A stretch of 64,000 nucleotides of DNA from Ceratothoa steindachneri (lineage: Eukaryota > Arthropoda > Malacostraca > Isopoda > Cymothoidae), in NCBI GenBank assembly GCA_963969495.1, contig OZ018333.1:89705865-89769864 (forward strand). Reading direction: 5' to 3'. The notes under the pieces were generated by a model. The model did not search any database. It was not told where the DNA came from and saw nothing but the letters and a program-made list of their open reading frames with translations. This document shows, in pieces, positions 1 to 10,079 of this stretch (position 1 is the first letter of the stretch; every line of letters starts with the position of its first letter). The translations under genes and the position numbers were made by a program.

Positions 1-1409
1 GTATGAATGATAGTGTGTTTGGGCAGAATGAACCTAGTGTGGCTGATTTTTCGGGTTTTATGAATGGTAATAGTAGGGGTGAGTTTGATGTAGTGAATGA
101 TGAAGTGGCTGATTTTTCAGGTTTCTGGTGGGAACCAGTCGAAGGGGTTTCTGGTATGCCTGTTGAGAATACAGGGGATGTGAGTGACCTGTCTGTTTCG
201 CAAGAATGTACCTTGAGTTGGATGAGAGCTGTGAGTGAGGAGCTGATGAATGGGGGTATGAAGAGTGAGGGTTCTGAACGGAAGAGTATGAAAGAATTCT
301 GTCGTGAGATGGGAGAACTGGTAATGAGGGCTAAGAGTATGGTTGATGAGATGATAAATAGTGACGATGAGACTGACAGGACGACTGACGAACAACCCCG
401 ACTAATTGCTACGCGTAGCCAGGGACCAGTAGAAGAGTGTGAATGGGTGCAGAAGGGTGCGATTGAGCACAAGTGGTACTGTGGAGAGTGATTGAAAGGG
501 TTTAGTGAGTGGCTGGTCGAATGGCTTAAGGAAGGAGGGGTGTGGTGGGGCGAATGTGAGTGTGTGTAAAAGGGCCATTCTCCCACCCCTTTTCTCAGTA
601 CCCTCTCCCTCCCTCTGTAAGAATGTGTGTGAATGGGAATGGGTTTGTTTTATTTTTGTTTATTTCATGTATAAAATGATTACCATGTTTTTCTTTCTTT
701 CCAGGCGTTATTCTGGAAAGATAATAGCTAATTTTGAGATATCACTATAATAAGATATTACTTTGTATTAAGTAAATTTAACGAAGCGTTATTCTGGAAA
801 GAGGTAAGCTAGTCGATGTATTTTCGGGTAATGCCCACTTATTAGTTTCGCCATCCATGTATAAATAAATGGGTCACTGAAGGAGGATATATCTCTTCTT
901 CAGAGAGTGGAAGTGTGGACTGGCAGCAAGAGGGGTTCTATAGACGAGTGCTCCACCCAGCCCTGAGAGGAGGGCTTTCGTGTCTCTAACCACCTGAACC
1001 GCCATACCTGCCTTCGTTGACAATCCTGCCTCCTTCTAGTTAGCCAACTACCACCCACCTCCAGCAAGTGATAGCGAGTGTCCCCTTTTCGTTCGGTTGT
1101 GGTTGTGTTTTTTTTTTTTTTTTTGTGTAGAATATACGTAAATTGTTGTATCCACCGGTTATAAGATTCTCGTTTGGTATCGTTATTTTGATTGGGGAAT
1201 TTAGCCTCATTTTGAAGTGTGCACACTTCCCTAGTAAATACAAAATTTTGTAAATATAAACTGTAACTATCATTGTATTTTTTTGTAAGTAAAGGGACTG
1301 TATATACAATCCGTTTTATTCTCCCTCGATTTCTCACGTCCGGACAGTGTAGGAAGCGGGTTGGATCGATTATCGATTGGGATTAGAGATCTATTTTCGG
1401 CCCGCTACA
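1..1409 (+). mobile_element. LTR retrotransposon family L, copy L1 (3' part with LTR)
   Basis: The 3' part of an LTR element, cut by the window start. It holds an ORF at 3-491, a spacer, a TATA-like TATAAATA near 860 and a terminal segment ending GCTACA at 1409. The same terminal segment recurs inverted at 6387-6550 and 8606-8900, and the ORF plus spacer recur inverted at 9130-10052, which defines the repeat. The right boundary abuts unrelated DNA. The left LTR boundary cannot be fixed because no intact LTR pair is present. Protease, RT or integrase are not seen, so the superfamily is unknown; a Gypsy-type or non-autonomous element is possible. Confidence 0.7.
3..491 (+). CDS. Unrecognised acidic protein of LTR family L
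   Basis: An open frame of 162 residues that may begin upstream of the window. It is acidic and carries the short repeat VADFSGF at residues 13-19 and 35-41. A conserved block follows at about residues 68-112 (LSWMRAVSEELMNGG and onward), then a serine/aspartate-rich tail. A decayed copy at 9422-10052 on the minus strand aligns over its whole length and shows a longer N-terminus with a further VADFSAF repeat, a helix-like stretch and another start. Conservation between two copies supports real coding. It sits just before the LTR, so it could be a 3' ORF or the gag of a deleted element. I do not recognise its family. Confidence 0.5.
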   Translation: MNDSVFGQNEPSVADFSGFMNGNSRGEFDVVNDEVADFSGFWWEPVEGVSGMPVENTGDVSDLSVSQECTLSWMRAVSEELMNGGMKSEGSERKSMKEFCREMGELVMRAKSMVDEMINSDDETDRTTDEQPRLIATRSQGPVEECEWVQKGAIEHKWYCGE

Positions 1410-1624
1410 ATGCGAGGCAGACGCCACAACCTTTCAGCACACTGACACCCACATACACCACCCCTGCCACCCCCAAGCACACTGCCGTCTTACAGGCAAC
1501 ACACTGGCCTGCCAGCACATTCTCTCCAGTGCACACCATCCATTTGCTGACATTGAGGTCCACCCCACACCTACCACCAGGAAAAGTGAACAACCCACTT
1601 TTCATCAAAAAGAGTCCAAGCTGA
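1410..1624. other. Unassigned spacer
   Basis: Between LTR L1 and the CR1-type RT. CA/CCA-rich, no recognisable gene. Confidence 0.4.
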
Positions 1625-2409
1625 TGCAGTCTTTTGCTATATTCTTGATCACTCAATTCCAGAACCAATTTTGTAGCTCTTCTTTGTACAGATTCCACCT
1701 TCATATCATCGGCGATGAAACGTGGGTGCCAAATAACATTGCCATATTCCAGATGTGGACGAACTAATGCATTTATTAACAGTGGCAAGGTATCTCTGGT
1801 AAATGTTACAAGTGTGATTTTCACAATTTCCAACATCTGGTTGGCTCTTTTAACTGCAGCGGACACTTGTGCATGGAATTTCAATTCAGAGTCAATGATT
1901 ACCCCTAGATCTTTCTCTTCTTTAACTTGATCCAGTATTTCACCATCCATGGTATATACATAGTCTTGATTGTGGAATAAAAAATGCATCACTTTACATT
2001 TTTTGGCATTAAGCCTCAACTGCCACAGATTAGACTATTCACCTAGCTTCCTTAAATCTCCCTGCAAGTCCCGATGATCTTGTGATGTGTTTACTTCCTT
2101 GTAAATCTTTGTGTCATCAGCAAATATTTTAACTATACTTGATACAGCTTCAGGTAGATCATTGATAAACAACACAAACAAAATTGGTCCCAGAACACTT
2201 CCCTGTGGTATCCTGCTTTTCACTGCTGTCCAGTCAGATCTGTCTTCATTCATGACTACCCATTGTCTTCGGCCTGTCAAGAAGCTTTCTATCCAATAAT
2301 AAGTTTTTCCTTCTATCCCATAAGCTTTCAATTTACTTAAAAGTCTTTTATGAGGAACTGAGTCAAAAGCCTTCTGGAAGTCCAAATACACATCAAAGCG
2401 AGTTAACAA
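1625..2409 (-). pseudogene. CR1-type LINE reverse transcriptase, partial
   Basis: Minus-strand fragment of a CR1/Jockey-type reverse transcriptase, starting in the fingers/palm. It shows DFQKAFDSVPH (first catalytic Asp), QGSVLGP and FADDTK (the catalytic FADD box), then the thumb with KDLGVIIDSELKFH and RPHLEYGNVIW. One in-frame TAG at 2035-2037 falls where the surrounding frame expects Trp (TGG to TAG); the frame continues open beyond it. The endonuclease end is missing at about 2410, where family C begins, and similarity stops near 1625. The open frame running on to 1405 is probably unrelated sequence. Such RTs copy element RNA at a nicked target; this copy is dead. Confidence 0.85.
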
Positions 2410-2589
2410 GTTTTAGCCACGTGGAGCATAGTTTAAAGATGAACTGAACTTGTTCTACAAGAAAATACCGCATTTTAAAAAAATATAAAAATATTTGAAA
2501 GTAGCTACAGTCTAGATCCGTGAAATGTAAACAAGTTTGGTCTAAAGCACGCTTTAATTGAGTCTTTCAAGAGAACGACGTCGCCTGCC

Positions 2590-3955
2590 ATGGATGAGGA
2601 CATGGCCTCTGCCTTCCCACTGCTCCCAGCCCCCACTACCGCCTCCAAAAGAGGACCCACCTCACCCCCATGGCCCAATGGGAAAGCCCAAAGGACTAAC
2701 GATGATCCCCCACAACAGGCAAAAGAACCGAGGATGATCTTCCTCCTCCAAGTCAAAAACGGTGCCCACATTTTCGCCAACCCCTCCCGTGTCTCCTCCA
2801 CCCTGCATGATTCGCCCCTGGACAAGTATGTAATCCAAGGCGAGACTCGCTGTCTCGGCAATGACTCGTCCCTAGTTGTAGCAGCAGGGAAACACACACT
2901 AAATAAAGTGCCACTCCTGCAACAACCTGCCTTCATCCTTGGGGAATGGGAAGTAACCTGCCGCCAAGCAGAGAGGGAGGGCACTTCCCACCATCAATAC
3001 GCCATGGTCACACCCCTCTCTGAAGATACCAGCCTAGAGGAAATCAAAGGAACCTTTAAGACTCTCGATGGAGACCAAATCATATATCTGGAGTGGATCT
3101 GCCCCCGCCCCCTCCCCTGCTACACCACTGGTAAATGGTTCCACCTCAAGGCGAGTGGCATGATCCCAACAAAAGTGTATATAGGCCATATGGTCTATAC
3201 AACGTGGAGCTACCTCCTCCCCATCCTCCAGTGCCCTGTGTGCCAGCGCATTGGCCACTCAGTCAACACCTGCCACTGCTCCCGCTACAGCGGCCCTCAC
3301 CCTCACAAGGATGTCGACACCAGCAACCCTTGCACAAAACCCTACCACTGCTTCCAGTGTGGTGGCCCCCACAGCCCCAGATCAGCAAGCTGCCCCCATA
3401 ACAAGCGGCGGACCCATGACCTATATGTATGGCTGACAGAGGAAAATCAAGCCCTCCCTCAGATCAAGAAGCAACTCCATGCCCTACCTTCCCCTAAGCC
3501 CTCCCAAACATGCCCCGCTCCCTTTCCCTAGGGCCCCAGCACCCTCCAAACCTGTCCAACCCTTGCTCACCTACATGAATGTTATCACCCATAACAGCTT
3601 AGCAACTCTAAAGGACCCAGAAGAGGAGGAGACTCCCTCCCAAGAGGCAGCACCACCCCCTATCCCTCCTGTCCACCCTGATCCTCTACATCTGGGCCAT
3701 CATCGCCGCCGCTCCTCCAATTCCTCTGCCCCAAATGCCCCACCCAAGGACCGCTCTCCCCCAACACACCAGGAGGAACCCAAGACCAATGTAGCCACAG
3801 CAGAGATCCACCACCCTCCTCCTTCCCTGCCTATTACCAATAACAGCCCCACTCCTCAGATTCCCCCTTCCCCTTCCCCCTCCCCCTCCGAGCACACCCA
3901 ACCATCCATCCTAGTCACAACCCCAGCCATCCCCCCCCACCTAAGGAACAAGTGA
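2590..3955 (+). pseudogene. Family C ORF1 (gag-like CCHC nucleic-acid-binding protein)
   Basis: ORF1 of a Jockey-type LINE, the RNA-binding chaperone of the element's RNP. The main frame (2590-3531, 313 residues) starts at an ATG. It carries an N-terminal Pro-rich region, a central RRM-like region, then the knuckles CPVCQRIGHSVNTC (CX2CX4HX4C) and CFQCGGPHSPRSASC (CX2CX3HX6C), which is the usual order for this group. A frameshift between 3479 and 3531 moves the Pro/Ser-rich C-terminal tail into another frame (3479-3955). Apart from that shift the frame is remarkably open, so this copy is younger than the CR1 fragment beside it. I infer the frames were one ORF. Confidence 0.8.
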
Positions 3956-4081
3956 TCGGACAGATTCTCTCCATCATCATGGACGCATACACCCTCCACC
4001 AACAAGGCAAATCAATAATTGAAATAATCTCTTCTCTGTGGCCAACCTTCTGCAATGTCCTCACCACACTCCTCACATAAT

Positions 4082-5150
4082 GGCTCTCACTTTCTTGCTG
4101 TGGAATGCCAGGTTCATTTTGAGGAAAACCCCAGAATTCAAGCACTACCTTACCACCTCCTCCCCCTCTATAATTGGCCTCACCCCACCTCACCTTCCAC
4201 CTGCCAGGCTACACAATTCTCCGGAAAGTCAGGCAACTAGGACGGGGAGGAGGTGTCCTCCTGGCGTTCCGAGACACATATGTCTCCTTCCCTCTCAACC
4301 TCCCACACTGGCCCCAAGGCCACCTGGAAATCACCGCTGTCAGGGTCGCCACAGACCAGGGCTGGCTCTTCCTTGCTGTGTGCTACAATGCTGATGGAGC
4401 TGCCACCTATCAAGAGCTATGCTACTACCTCTCCCACCTCCTGTCATCCTCATGGGTGACATCAATGCCCACCACACGAAGAGCATTATTCCAACTCATC
4501 CTCTTCTCACCTCAGTTATCGCTCCTCTCCCCCCCTGGACTGCCCACACGTTATCACGGTCATACAGGTGACTCATCGGTCCTCAACCTCTTCATTGGAG
4601 ATCCATCACTCAAGCCATTCACTCTATCCGCCGGACGGTATATTGGTAGTGACCACCTTCCTCTCCTGGCCTTTGTCACCAACACCACTCCCACAACCAA
4701 CCTAGGCTGCCTACCACGCTGGAGACTCTCCCCAACAGGCTGGGATGCCTATCAAACTGCACTAGCAGACCCTCCCAACACCTCCTCCCAAGGACTCAAT
4801 GAAGCTGCAGCACGTATCTCCATGACCTTCGAAGCAGCTGGCAGGTCGGCCTTCAAGCTCTCCAGACAACACAAACCCACCCGTCCAAGCAAGTCATGGT
4901 GGAGTGAGGAATGTGAACAAGCTGTTAAAGCTCGCAGACAGGCATGCAACCATTGTCAGAAACGCCCCACTCCACAACTAGGGGCTGAGTACCGAAAGCT
5001 CAATGCTCCTTGCTCCTGAACAATCCTCAGGGCCCACCGAAATTCCTGGAGTTCCCACTGTGCCTACATCTCTACATCATCATCCACAAAGCGCACATGG
5101 GACTTCCTACACTCCATAGAAGGTTGCAAGGTCTGCACGCAACTGCCCAT
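4082..5150 (+). pseudogene. Family C ORF2, endonuclease domain only
   Basis: APE-type endonuclease that nicks target DNA for target-primed reverse transcription. It begins with FLLWNARFILRKTPEF in one frame, shifts to the frame of 4174-5019 (GRGGGVLLAFRD), and shifts again around 4452-4478, where GDINAHH, the Asp/Asn catalytic motif, is readable in a different frame. GSDHLPLLAF (the SDH motif) follows at about 4650. Downstream lies the linker before RT (WWSEECEQAVKARRQA). The frame stops at 5019, with related sequence continuing to about 5150. At least three frameshifts and the missing RT make it inactive. Confidence 0.8.
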
Positions 5151-5195
5151 AAGAGGCACGGTGAATTGCCATGCTGACAGGATTCAGCAAAATTG

Positions 5196-6386
5196 AAGCG
5201 GTTGGTTGGGTAAACCCCCTTAGGGGGGAGAGAGAAGCCAGGCCCCTCCGGTTGCTTCCCGCAAAAGACCTGCTGGGGTCAAGGCCTCTGCCTCCCCACA
5301 CCACCTGACTAGTGACAATGATACCAATGGGACCTGCGATGTACTGGGGGGGGATGGGCAACTGCCCCCCCCCCCCTGAGATAGTCATGGTCCTTAAGTC
5401 AACCCAGCCTAAGACGGTAGGGCATTCCATGGGGGGAATCCGCAATCGGTGCCAAGCACCGAACCCGCCGAATCCACACCTACGCAAGGTCTTCCTCAAA
5501 CGGATAGGGTTTCCGAGGCAGTACAAGGAGGGAAAGGATCTCATCCGACCGGTGCCCCTACGACGAGAGGGGAGAAGCGGGCTCATTTCCCGCCCTCCTC
5601 CCTTAAAAAGAAAAAGAACAGGAAAAAGACTAAGAAGACTCGGGGCTCCTCTCCATCCGTGGGGGCTGCCGGGACGGATGGGTCTGTTGCCACTTTGGTA
5701 AGCGACCAAGCCAAGATCGGCACATCTGGCCCCTCTACCCCCCCTGGGTGCGGAGGCCCCGACTATGACTAAGATGAAAAGAGCACAGGGCAGAGCCTTA
5801 ATAACATCTGGGCCCCTCATTCAGAGGCTACCTGGCATTTTTGAGCCTGCTGGCTTCAAACGCTTCCTCGTCATTCGCTCCACTGATGGCACCATGTTGG
5901 CCAAGGGCAACATGATCTATCAGAGAAGAGGATTAGCTAGTGCTATTGGTAGAGAGCCGAAGGTGACCCGTTTCTCGGACGGGAGACTTCTGGCTGATGT
6001 GGCGGATCCCTCTGAGGCAGCCAAGATAAGTGCTCTTCGGACACTTCATGACACCCCGGTGAGTGTGATGCTGCACTCTACCATGAACTTTGTGAAAGGA
6101 GTAGTTTATGTAGGTGAACTCGTTGACTACTCCATAGAGGACATCACTTTAGAGCTGGCTGACCATGGGGCAGTCAAGGTCGACCGTGTGATGAGAAAAC
6201 AGGGAGGGGCCTCGAGACCCACCCCTACACCTTTTGTCACATTCGACTGTGACAAACTCCCTGAGTCGGTGCATGCCGGTTGGTACTGCTACCGTGTAAA
6301 GGTATTCGTGCCACTTCCACGGTGGTGCTATTACTGTCACCGGTTTGACCATATGAATCGTTCATGTAGATGTGCAAAGTCGGGGT
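5196..6386 (+). mobile_element. LINE family A, copy A1 (5'UTR and ORF1)
   Basis: 5'-truncated copy of the dominant LINE. It includes 5'UTR that aligns with 63418 onward and ORF1 up to the first zinc knuckle, where the LTR segment L2 is inserted at 6387. No continuation of ORF1 is found on the far side of L2. The element encodes on the + strand. Confidence 0.8.
5449..6386 (+). pseudogene. Family A ORF1 (gag-like), copy A1
   Basis: ORF1 RNA-binding protein of family A. The first frame (5449-5772) holds a Thr/Pro/Gly-rich N-terminus with a Lys-rich stretch (KKKKNRKKTKK) that may be a nuclear localisation signal. A frameshift near 5765 leads to the longest open piece, 5765-6388. This has the conserved block GPLIQRLPGIFEPAGFKRF, a basic RRM-like region and the first knuckle CYYCHRFDHMNRSC (CX2CX4HX4C). 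The two remaining knuckles are lost because an LTR interrupts the gene at 6387; the open frame ends in the LTR. The same block recurs in A3, A5, A6 and A7. Confidence 0.8.
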
Positions 6387-6550
6387 TGTAGCCGGCCGAA
6401 AAATTTAGACTAACCCCAATCGAACCAACCCGCTTCCTACACTAATCCGGATGTGAGAAATGAAATGAGAATGAAACGGATTGTATGTACAGTCCTTTAC
6501 TAACAAAAAAATACAATAATATTTACAATGGAGAGAGGGGATATATTAGA
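6387..6550 (-). mobile_element. LTR family L fragment (L2)
   Basis: Reads TGTAGC at 6387 and matches, inverted, the last ~160 bases of L1. It includes the shared GGAAGCGGGTTGG block near the LTR end and the TTTTTTTGTTAG-type stretch. The similarity fades after about 6550, so this is a partial LTR. It interrupts ORF1 of A1. Confidence 0.75.
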
Positions 6551-6647
6551 GATCTCTTTACTATTTACGCACAAAAAAATATAGCTAAAGTTTCAAAAAA
6601 ATAAATAAGTCCCACTTATAAATATTATTAATCGATCCTAAGAACAA

Positions 6648-6875
6648 TTAAAAAAAATTAAAAGTAATCCAAATTAAGTCAAAATCTTGGTAATTGTGAA
6701 TACAAACTTTGTGTGTGAAACTAAGACATTTGAAAATTGTTTTAGGCGTCACCTCAATTTCTTCAGCAATTCTTTCGTATGTATTCTGGTCAACCAGAAA
6801 CCAATAGATTAACTCAATTATTTTTTCCACTCTGGTGCGCTTGGAAAAAAGGTTCTGTTCAGAGTGGAATGTCAA
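6648..6875 (-). pseudogene. Possible Merlin/IS1016-like transposase N-terminus
   Basis: A 75-residue minus-strand frame with VEKIIELIYWFLVDQ, then a helix-turn-helix-like RIAEEIEVTPKTIF and an aromatic/Cys-rich end. The pattern recalls the N-terminal DNA-binding part of Merlin (ISXO2-type) transposases. This rests on motif feel only; no catalytic core is visible nearby. An inverted-repeat element (6895-7212) lies next to it and could be related. Confidence 0.3.
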
Positions 6876-6894
6876 AAAAAATGGTAGTCTTTTT

Positions 6895-7212
6895 GGTAAA
6901 CACGTAGATTGGCGGCTCGTCTGAAAAAGTGGATTTTTGTGTGTTTATATTTCGTTCACCTGTGCCTGAATATTCATGCGTGTTTGAGTCCTAATTAGAA
7001 CATTATTCTATAAACAATTATATACTGGGGGCTGTTTTCCCAAGACCCCCCAAATGATTGATACTCGGGATCATCGTAGGGGGATCCCCCCCATTATATT
7101 TACCTCCATACGAGCAGTCCCCTTAAATTTACTCCCAAAATGTCAAACATATTGGAACACGGACAAAATAGTTTACATCTCATCTTTTGAGCCGCCAATC
7201 TACATATTTACC
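6895..7212. mobile_element. MITE-like inverted-repeat element
   Basis: Inverted arms 6895-6918 and 7189-7212 share GTAGATTGGCGGCTC exactly (15 bases) and about 22 of 24 overall, enclosing ~270 bases without coding sequence. A clear target duplication is not seen, so the family is open. Confidence 0.45.
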
Positions 7213-7464
7213 ATCTTTTTCTCAGTTTCCTGGTCACGTTTAATTTTTGAGCAATGAAATGTGAAGTCCTTTTGTATAGTCAATATTTTTTCACAATAGG
7301 GACCCCTAAAAAAGCAATGAATTTTTCTTGATAAAAAATCAGACTAAACATGTTTTGAGAAGTAACCAGGCAAATTTTGCAAGAAATATCGGACATACAA
7401 GCACAGGCTGAAGCCATTGTAAAAGAAATGAACACAAACAAAAGGACTCAGAAGTGTTCATTAG
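7213..7464. other. AT-rich stretch without a gene
   Basis: No coding or repeat homology seen. Confidence 0.4.
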
Positions 7465-7815
7465 ACTAGGAGTTGGGCAAAGTAGTCCTGATTTAATTAC
7501 AAAAGTTTAACTAATTAAATAGGATAGAAGGGAAATTTTGGCGTGGAAAAAAGAAGAGATGCATAAAAAAACTAAAATAAATGTGTAACCCCCTCTCCTC
7601 CCATCCTTCCCCCCAAAATTTCTGGGGATAAAAATAGCATCATTGAACTAGGAACAGTGCAAAGTAGTTCCAATTTAATTTAGAAATTTTAAGTAATTAA
7701 AGAAGAATATAAGAGGAAAAATTCTGGGAAAAGGAAAATATATTTAAAAAAAACTCTTTATAAAAGAGTGTCACATAAATAATTTTTGGGGGTATAGATG
7801 ACTCCATGATAGGTA
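7465..7815. repeat. Diverged tandem duplication, unit about 175-180 bases
   Basis: The blocks 7465-7645 and 7646-7815 share an ordered series of matches: GCAAAGTAGT, then TTTAATT, AAGTTTAA/AAGTAATTAA-like runs, AAATTTTGG/AAATTCTGGG and GGAAAA. This indicates one old duplication. Confidence 0.45.
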
Positions 7816-7829
7816 AGCAGTTTTTTATT

Positions 7830-7865
7830 CATATATGTATTTAATTATTCATATATGTATTTGGT

Positions 7866-7896
<31 letters not shown>

Positions 7897-7920
7897 CTGG
7901 TTATTCATATATGTGTTTGG
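7830..7920. repeat. 20-base tandem repeat with embedded (AT)n
   Basis: About four units of TTATTCATATATGTATTTGG. The third is expanded by a (AT)n run at about 7866-7893. Confidence 0.75.
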
Positions 7921-8482
7921 TAAATGGAAGCTTTTTTCAGCTATACCTGGGTTGCTATAAAATACTCCCCCATTTCGCTCACCCTCAGGAACAAGTTAAT
8001 AACAATAAATATTATGGAAAAAAAGGTGAATCATTATTGGATAACAGGAAGAAAATCCAGAGTTGATAATATACAAAATTACCTAAAATTAACCCATTAG
8101 TCACCCAGCTAATTTCCTCAAAATTATCCTGGATAAAATTCAAAATTGTACACCATTATTAAAAATAATTAAAATAAAATAGTTAAATCTTTTTTCTAAA
8201 TCAAATGATATATTATTTTAATTGAAAAGAATTTTTTTATTGATATAATTTAAAAATTATTAATAACCTACCTATTTATAATTGATTGATAATTCTCGGT
8301 TCTTCCATAAATTTTTGTTGACTCTCCTGGGCCTACAGTCTTTTTAAATCAGCTAACACTTTAAAACTGTTTTCTATCTATAAAAAACATTGCTTCTATT
8401 CATGGGAAACATTTTTTTATCTTAAATATTTTTAAAATTTCCTTCATAGCCTATTTTTAACCTATAAAGCTATATTTGCCAG
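7921..8482. other. AT-rich stretch without a gene
   Basis: No coding sequence or family member recognised. Confidence 0.4.
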
Positions 8483-8605
8483 ATACCCCTACACTCTTCA
8501 CGTTCCACTGTGACAAGCCCCTTGGTATCACTACCATGTGAAGGCATTCATGCCACTTCTGTGAAGATGTTAGTAATGTCACCTCTTCAGCCATACTAAT
8601 TGCTC
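8483..8605 (+). mobile_element. LINE family A, copy A2 (ORF1 knuckle fragment)
   Basis: Matches the ORF1 segment from the CCCCTACACTCTTC block through the first zinc knuckle as in A7 (about 41070-41215). It stops where LTR copy L3 starts (TGTAGC at 8606). Codons are degraded. Confidence 0.7.
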
Positions 8606-10078
8606 TGTAGCAGGCCACGAAAATCTATACTCTAATTCCCAATCGATCCAACCCACTTCCTACACTAAATTGGACATGAAAACCTGAGTGAGAATGAAAT
8701 GATTGGATGTACATTCCTGTATTTACAAAAAAATTACAATAATATTTACAAGAGATATGGGGTAAATAAATTTGATACCTTATTAAAAAAAAAATCCTAC
8801 CACCAACCAATAATTTATATACACACAAACAATGATACAAAAGTGGCCTAATAAACACACTGGATGCAAACAACAAAAGAAAAGCCCTCGCATGCTACCC
8901 CTGGAGAGAAGTTCTTCCGGCTGCGACTTGAGTGTTCATAATTGTTGCCTAGGTCTTACCAAAAAAAGGGTGGCGCCTCTGAGCTTGGTATAATATAATT
9001 GTGATCTTGTCACAGTATTGAGGCTATATAACAAGCAAACCTCCTGTCCAACCAATCATTAACTAGTCAAGGATGATGGCAATTTGAATTATATTACTTT
9101 CTAATCTTATAATGTCAGCCACTCTTTACAAAGGAAAGTAATATTTATCTATTGAAATTAAGAGAGTGGTGGTGAAAAATAAGAAAAGCTGAGGAAGAGA
9201 TAAAAACCATTTTAGACAAAACATAAAATCAAATAAATATATATATATATAAAAAAATAAAAAAAGTCTGTATTCACACACATTCTTACAGAGGGAGGGA
9301 GAGGGTATTGGAAAAGGGGTGGGAGAATGGCCCTTCACACACACTCACATTTGCTCCACTGCACTCTTCCTTCCTTAGGCCATTCGACCACAGTCACTCA
9401 CAATACACTCTCAATTGTTACTCATCGTACATTTTATACTCACTCGCGCCCTTCTGCACCCATTCATACTCATCTACTGGTCCCGGGCTCTGCATAGCAA
9501 TCAGTCGGGGTTGTTTGTCAGTTGTCCTGTCAGTCTTGTCACTATCGATCATGTTGTCCACCATACCCTTAGCCTTCATCACTAGCTCTCCCATCTCTCA
9601 ACAGAACTCTTTCATACTCTTCTGTTCAGAACCCTGACTCTTCATACCCCCATTCATCAGCTGCTCACTCACAGCTCTCATCCAACTCAAGGTACACTCT
9701 TGCAAAACAGACAAATCACTCACATCCCCTCTACTCTCAGCAGATATAAAAGAAACCCCTTCAATTGTTTCCCACCAGAAGCCAGAAAAGTCAGTCACCT
9801 CCTCATTCTCCACATTGAACTCACCTCTACCCTTACATTTTTAAAGCCAGAAAAATCAGCCACATTAGGTTCATTCTTCCCAAATACACTATCATTCATA
9901 CTGTTCCCAAAAGCAGAAAAATCAGCCACAGGCAGCTCACTCATTCATCTACTTACATCAGCCAAATCACACACCTGCTTATGCAAACACTCAATCTCTC
10001 ATTCATGCTCCTCCATATGAGAAAGACTCTGCTCAGACTTACTTTCATTCATACTTTAATACTTCCCCTCTACCATTG
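8606..10078 (-). mobile_element. LTR family L, copy L3 (inverted)
   Basis: Inverted relative to L1 and co-linear with it: LTR end at 8606, LTR body to about 9100, spacer 9126-9345 (matching L1 500-780) and the ORF at 9422-10052. It is truncated at about 10078 by family A copy A3. A single LTR is present, so the provirus-like unit is incomplete. Confidence 0.75.
9422..10052 (-). pseudogene. Broken copy of the family L ORF
   Basis: Decayed homologue of the ORF at 3-491. It begins at an ATG (10052) upstream of the L1 start and has at least two stops in its first 45 codons. Three VADFS-type repeats lie around 9911-9930, 9846-9865 and 9780-9797. A frameshift occurs near 9840. The conserved C-terminal half runs 9813-9598, then an in-frame TGA, then the tail to 9422. 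Because it is longer at the N-terminus than the window-truncated L1 ORF, it is the better guide to the full protein. Confidence 0.65.
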
Positions 10079-10079
10079 C

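Larger units (their letters stand above)
2410..5150 (+). mobile_element. Jockey-like LINE (family C), 3' truncated
   Basis: A non-LTR retrotransposon with a 5' untranslated stretch (about 2410-2589), ORF1 (2590-3955) and the endonuclease half of ORF2 (about 4082-5150). The RT domain is absent: family A copy A1 begins at about 5196. Base composition is strikingly C-rich on this strand, unlike the AT-rich flanks. The left boundary is approximate. Confidence 0.75.

Noticed and set aside
1405..1624. C-terminal extension of the CR1-type RT frame
   Set aside because: The frame stays open, but the sequence no longer looks like RT and runs into the LTR. Likely chance.
3686..3901. Gly-rich minus-strand ORF
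   Set aside because: Complement of the Pro-rich tail of family C ORF1; composition shadow.
7866..7893. CRISPR-like or satellite array
   Set aside because: It is a simple (AT)n run inside a four-unit 20-base repeat, with no spacers.
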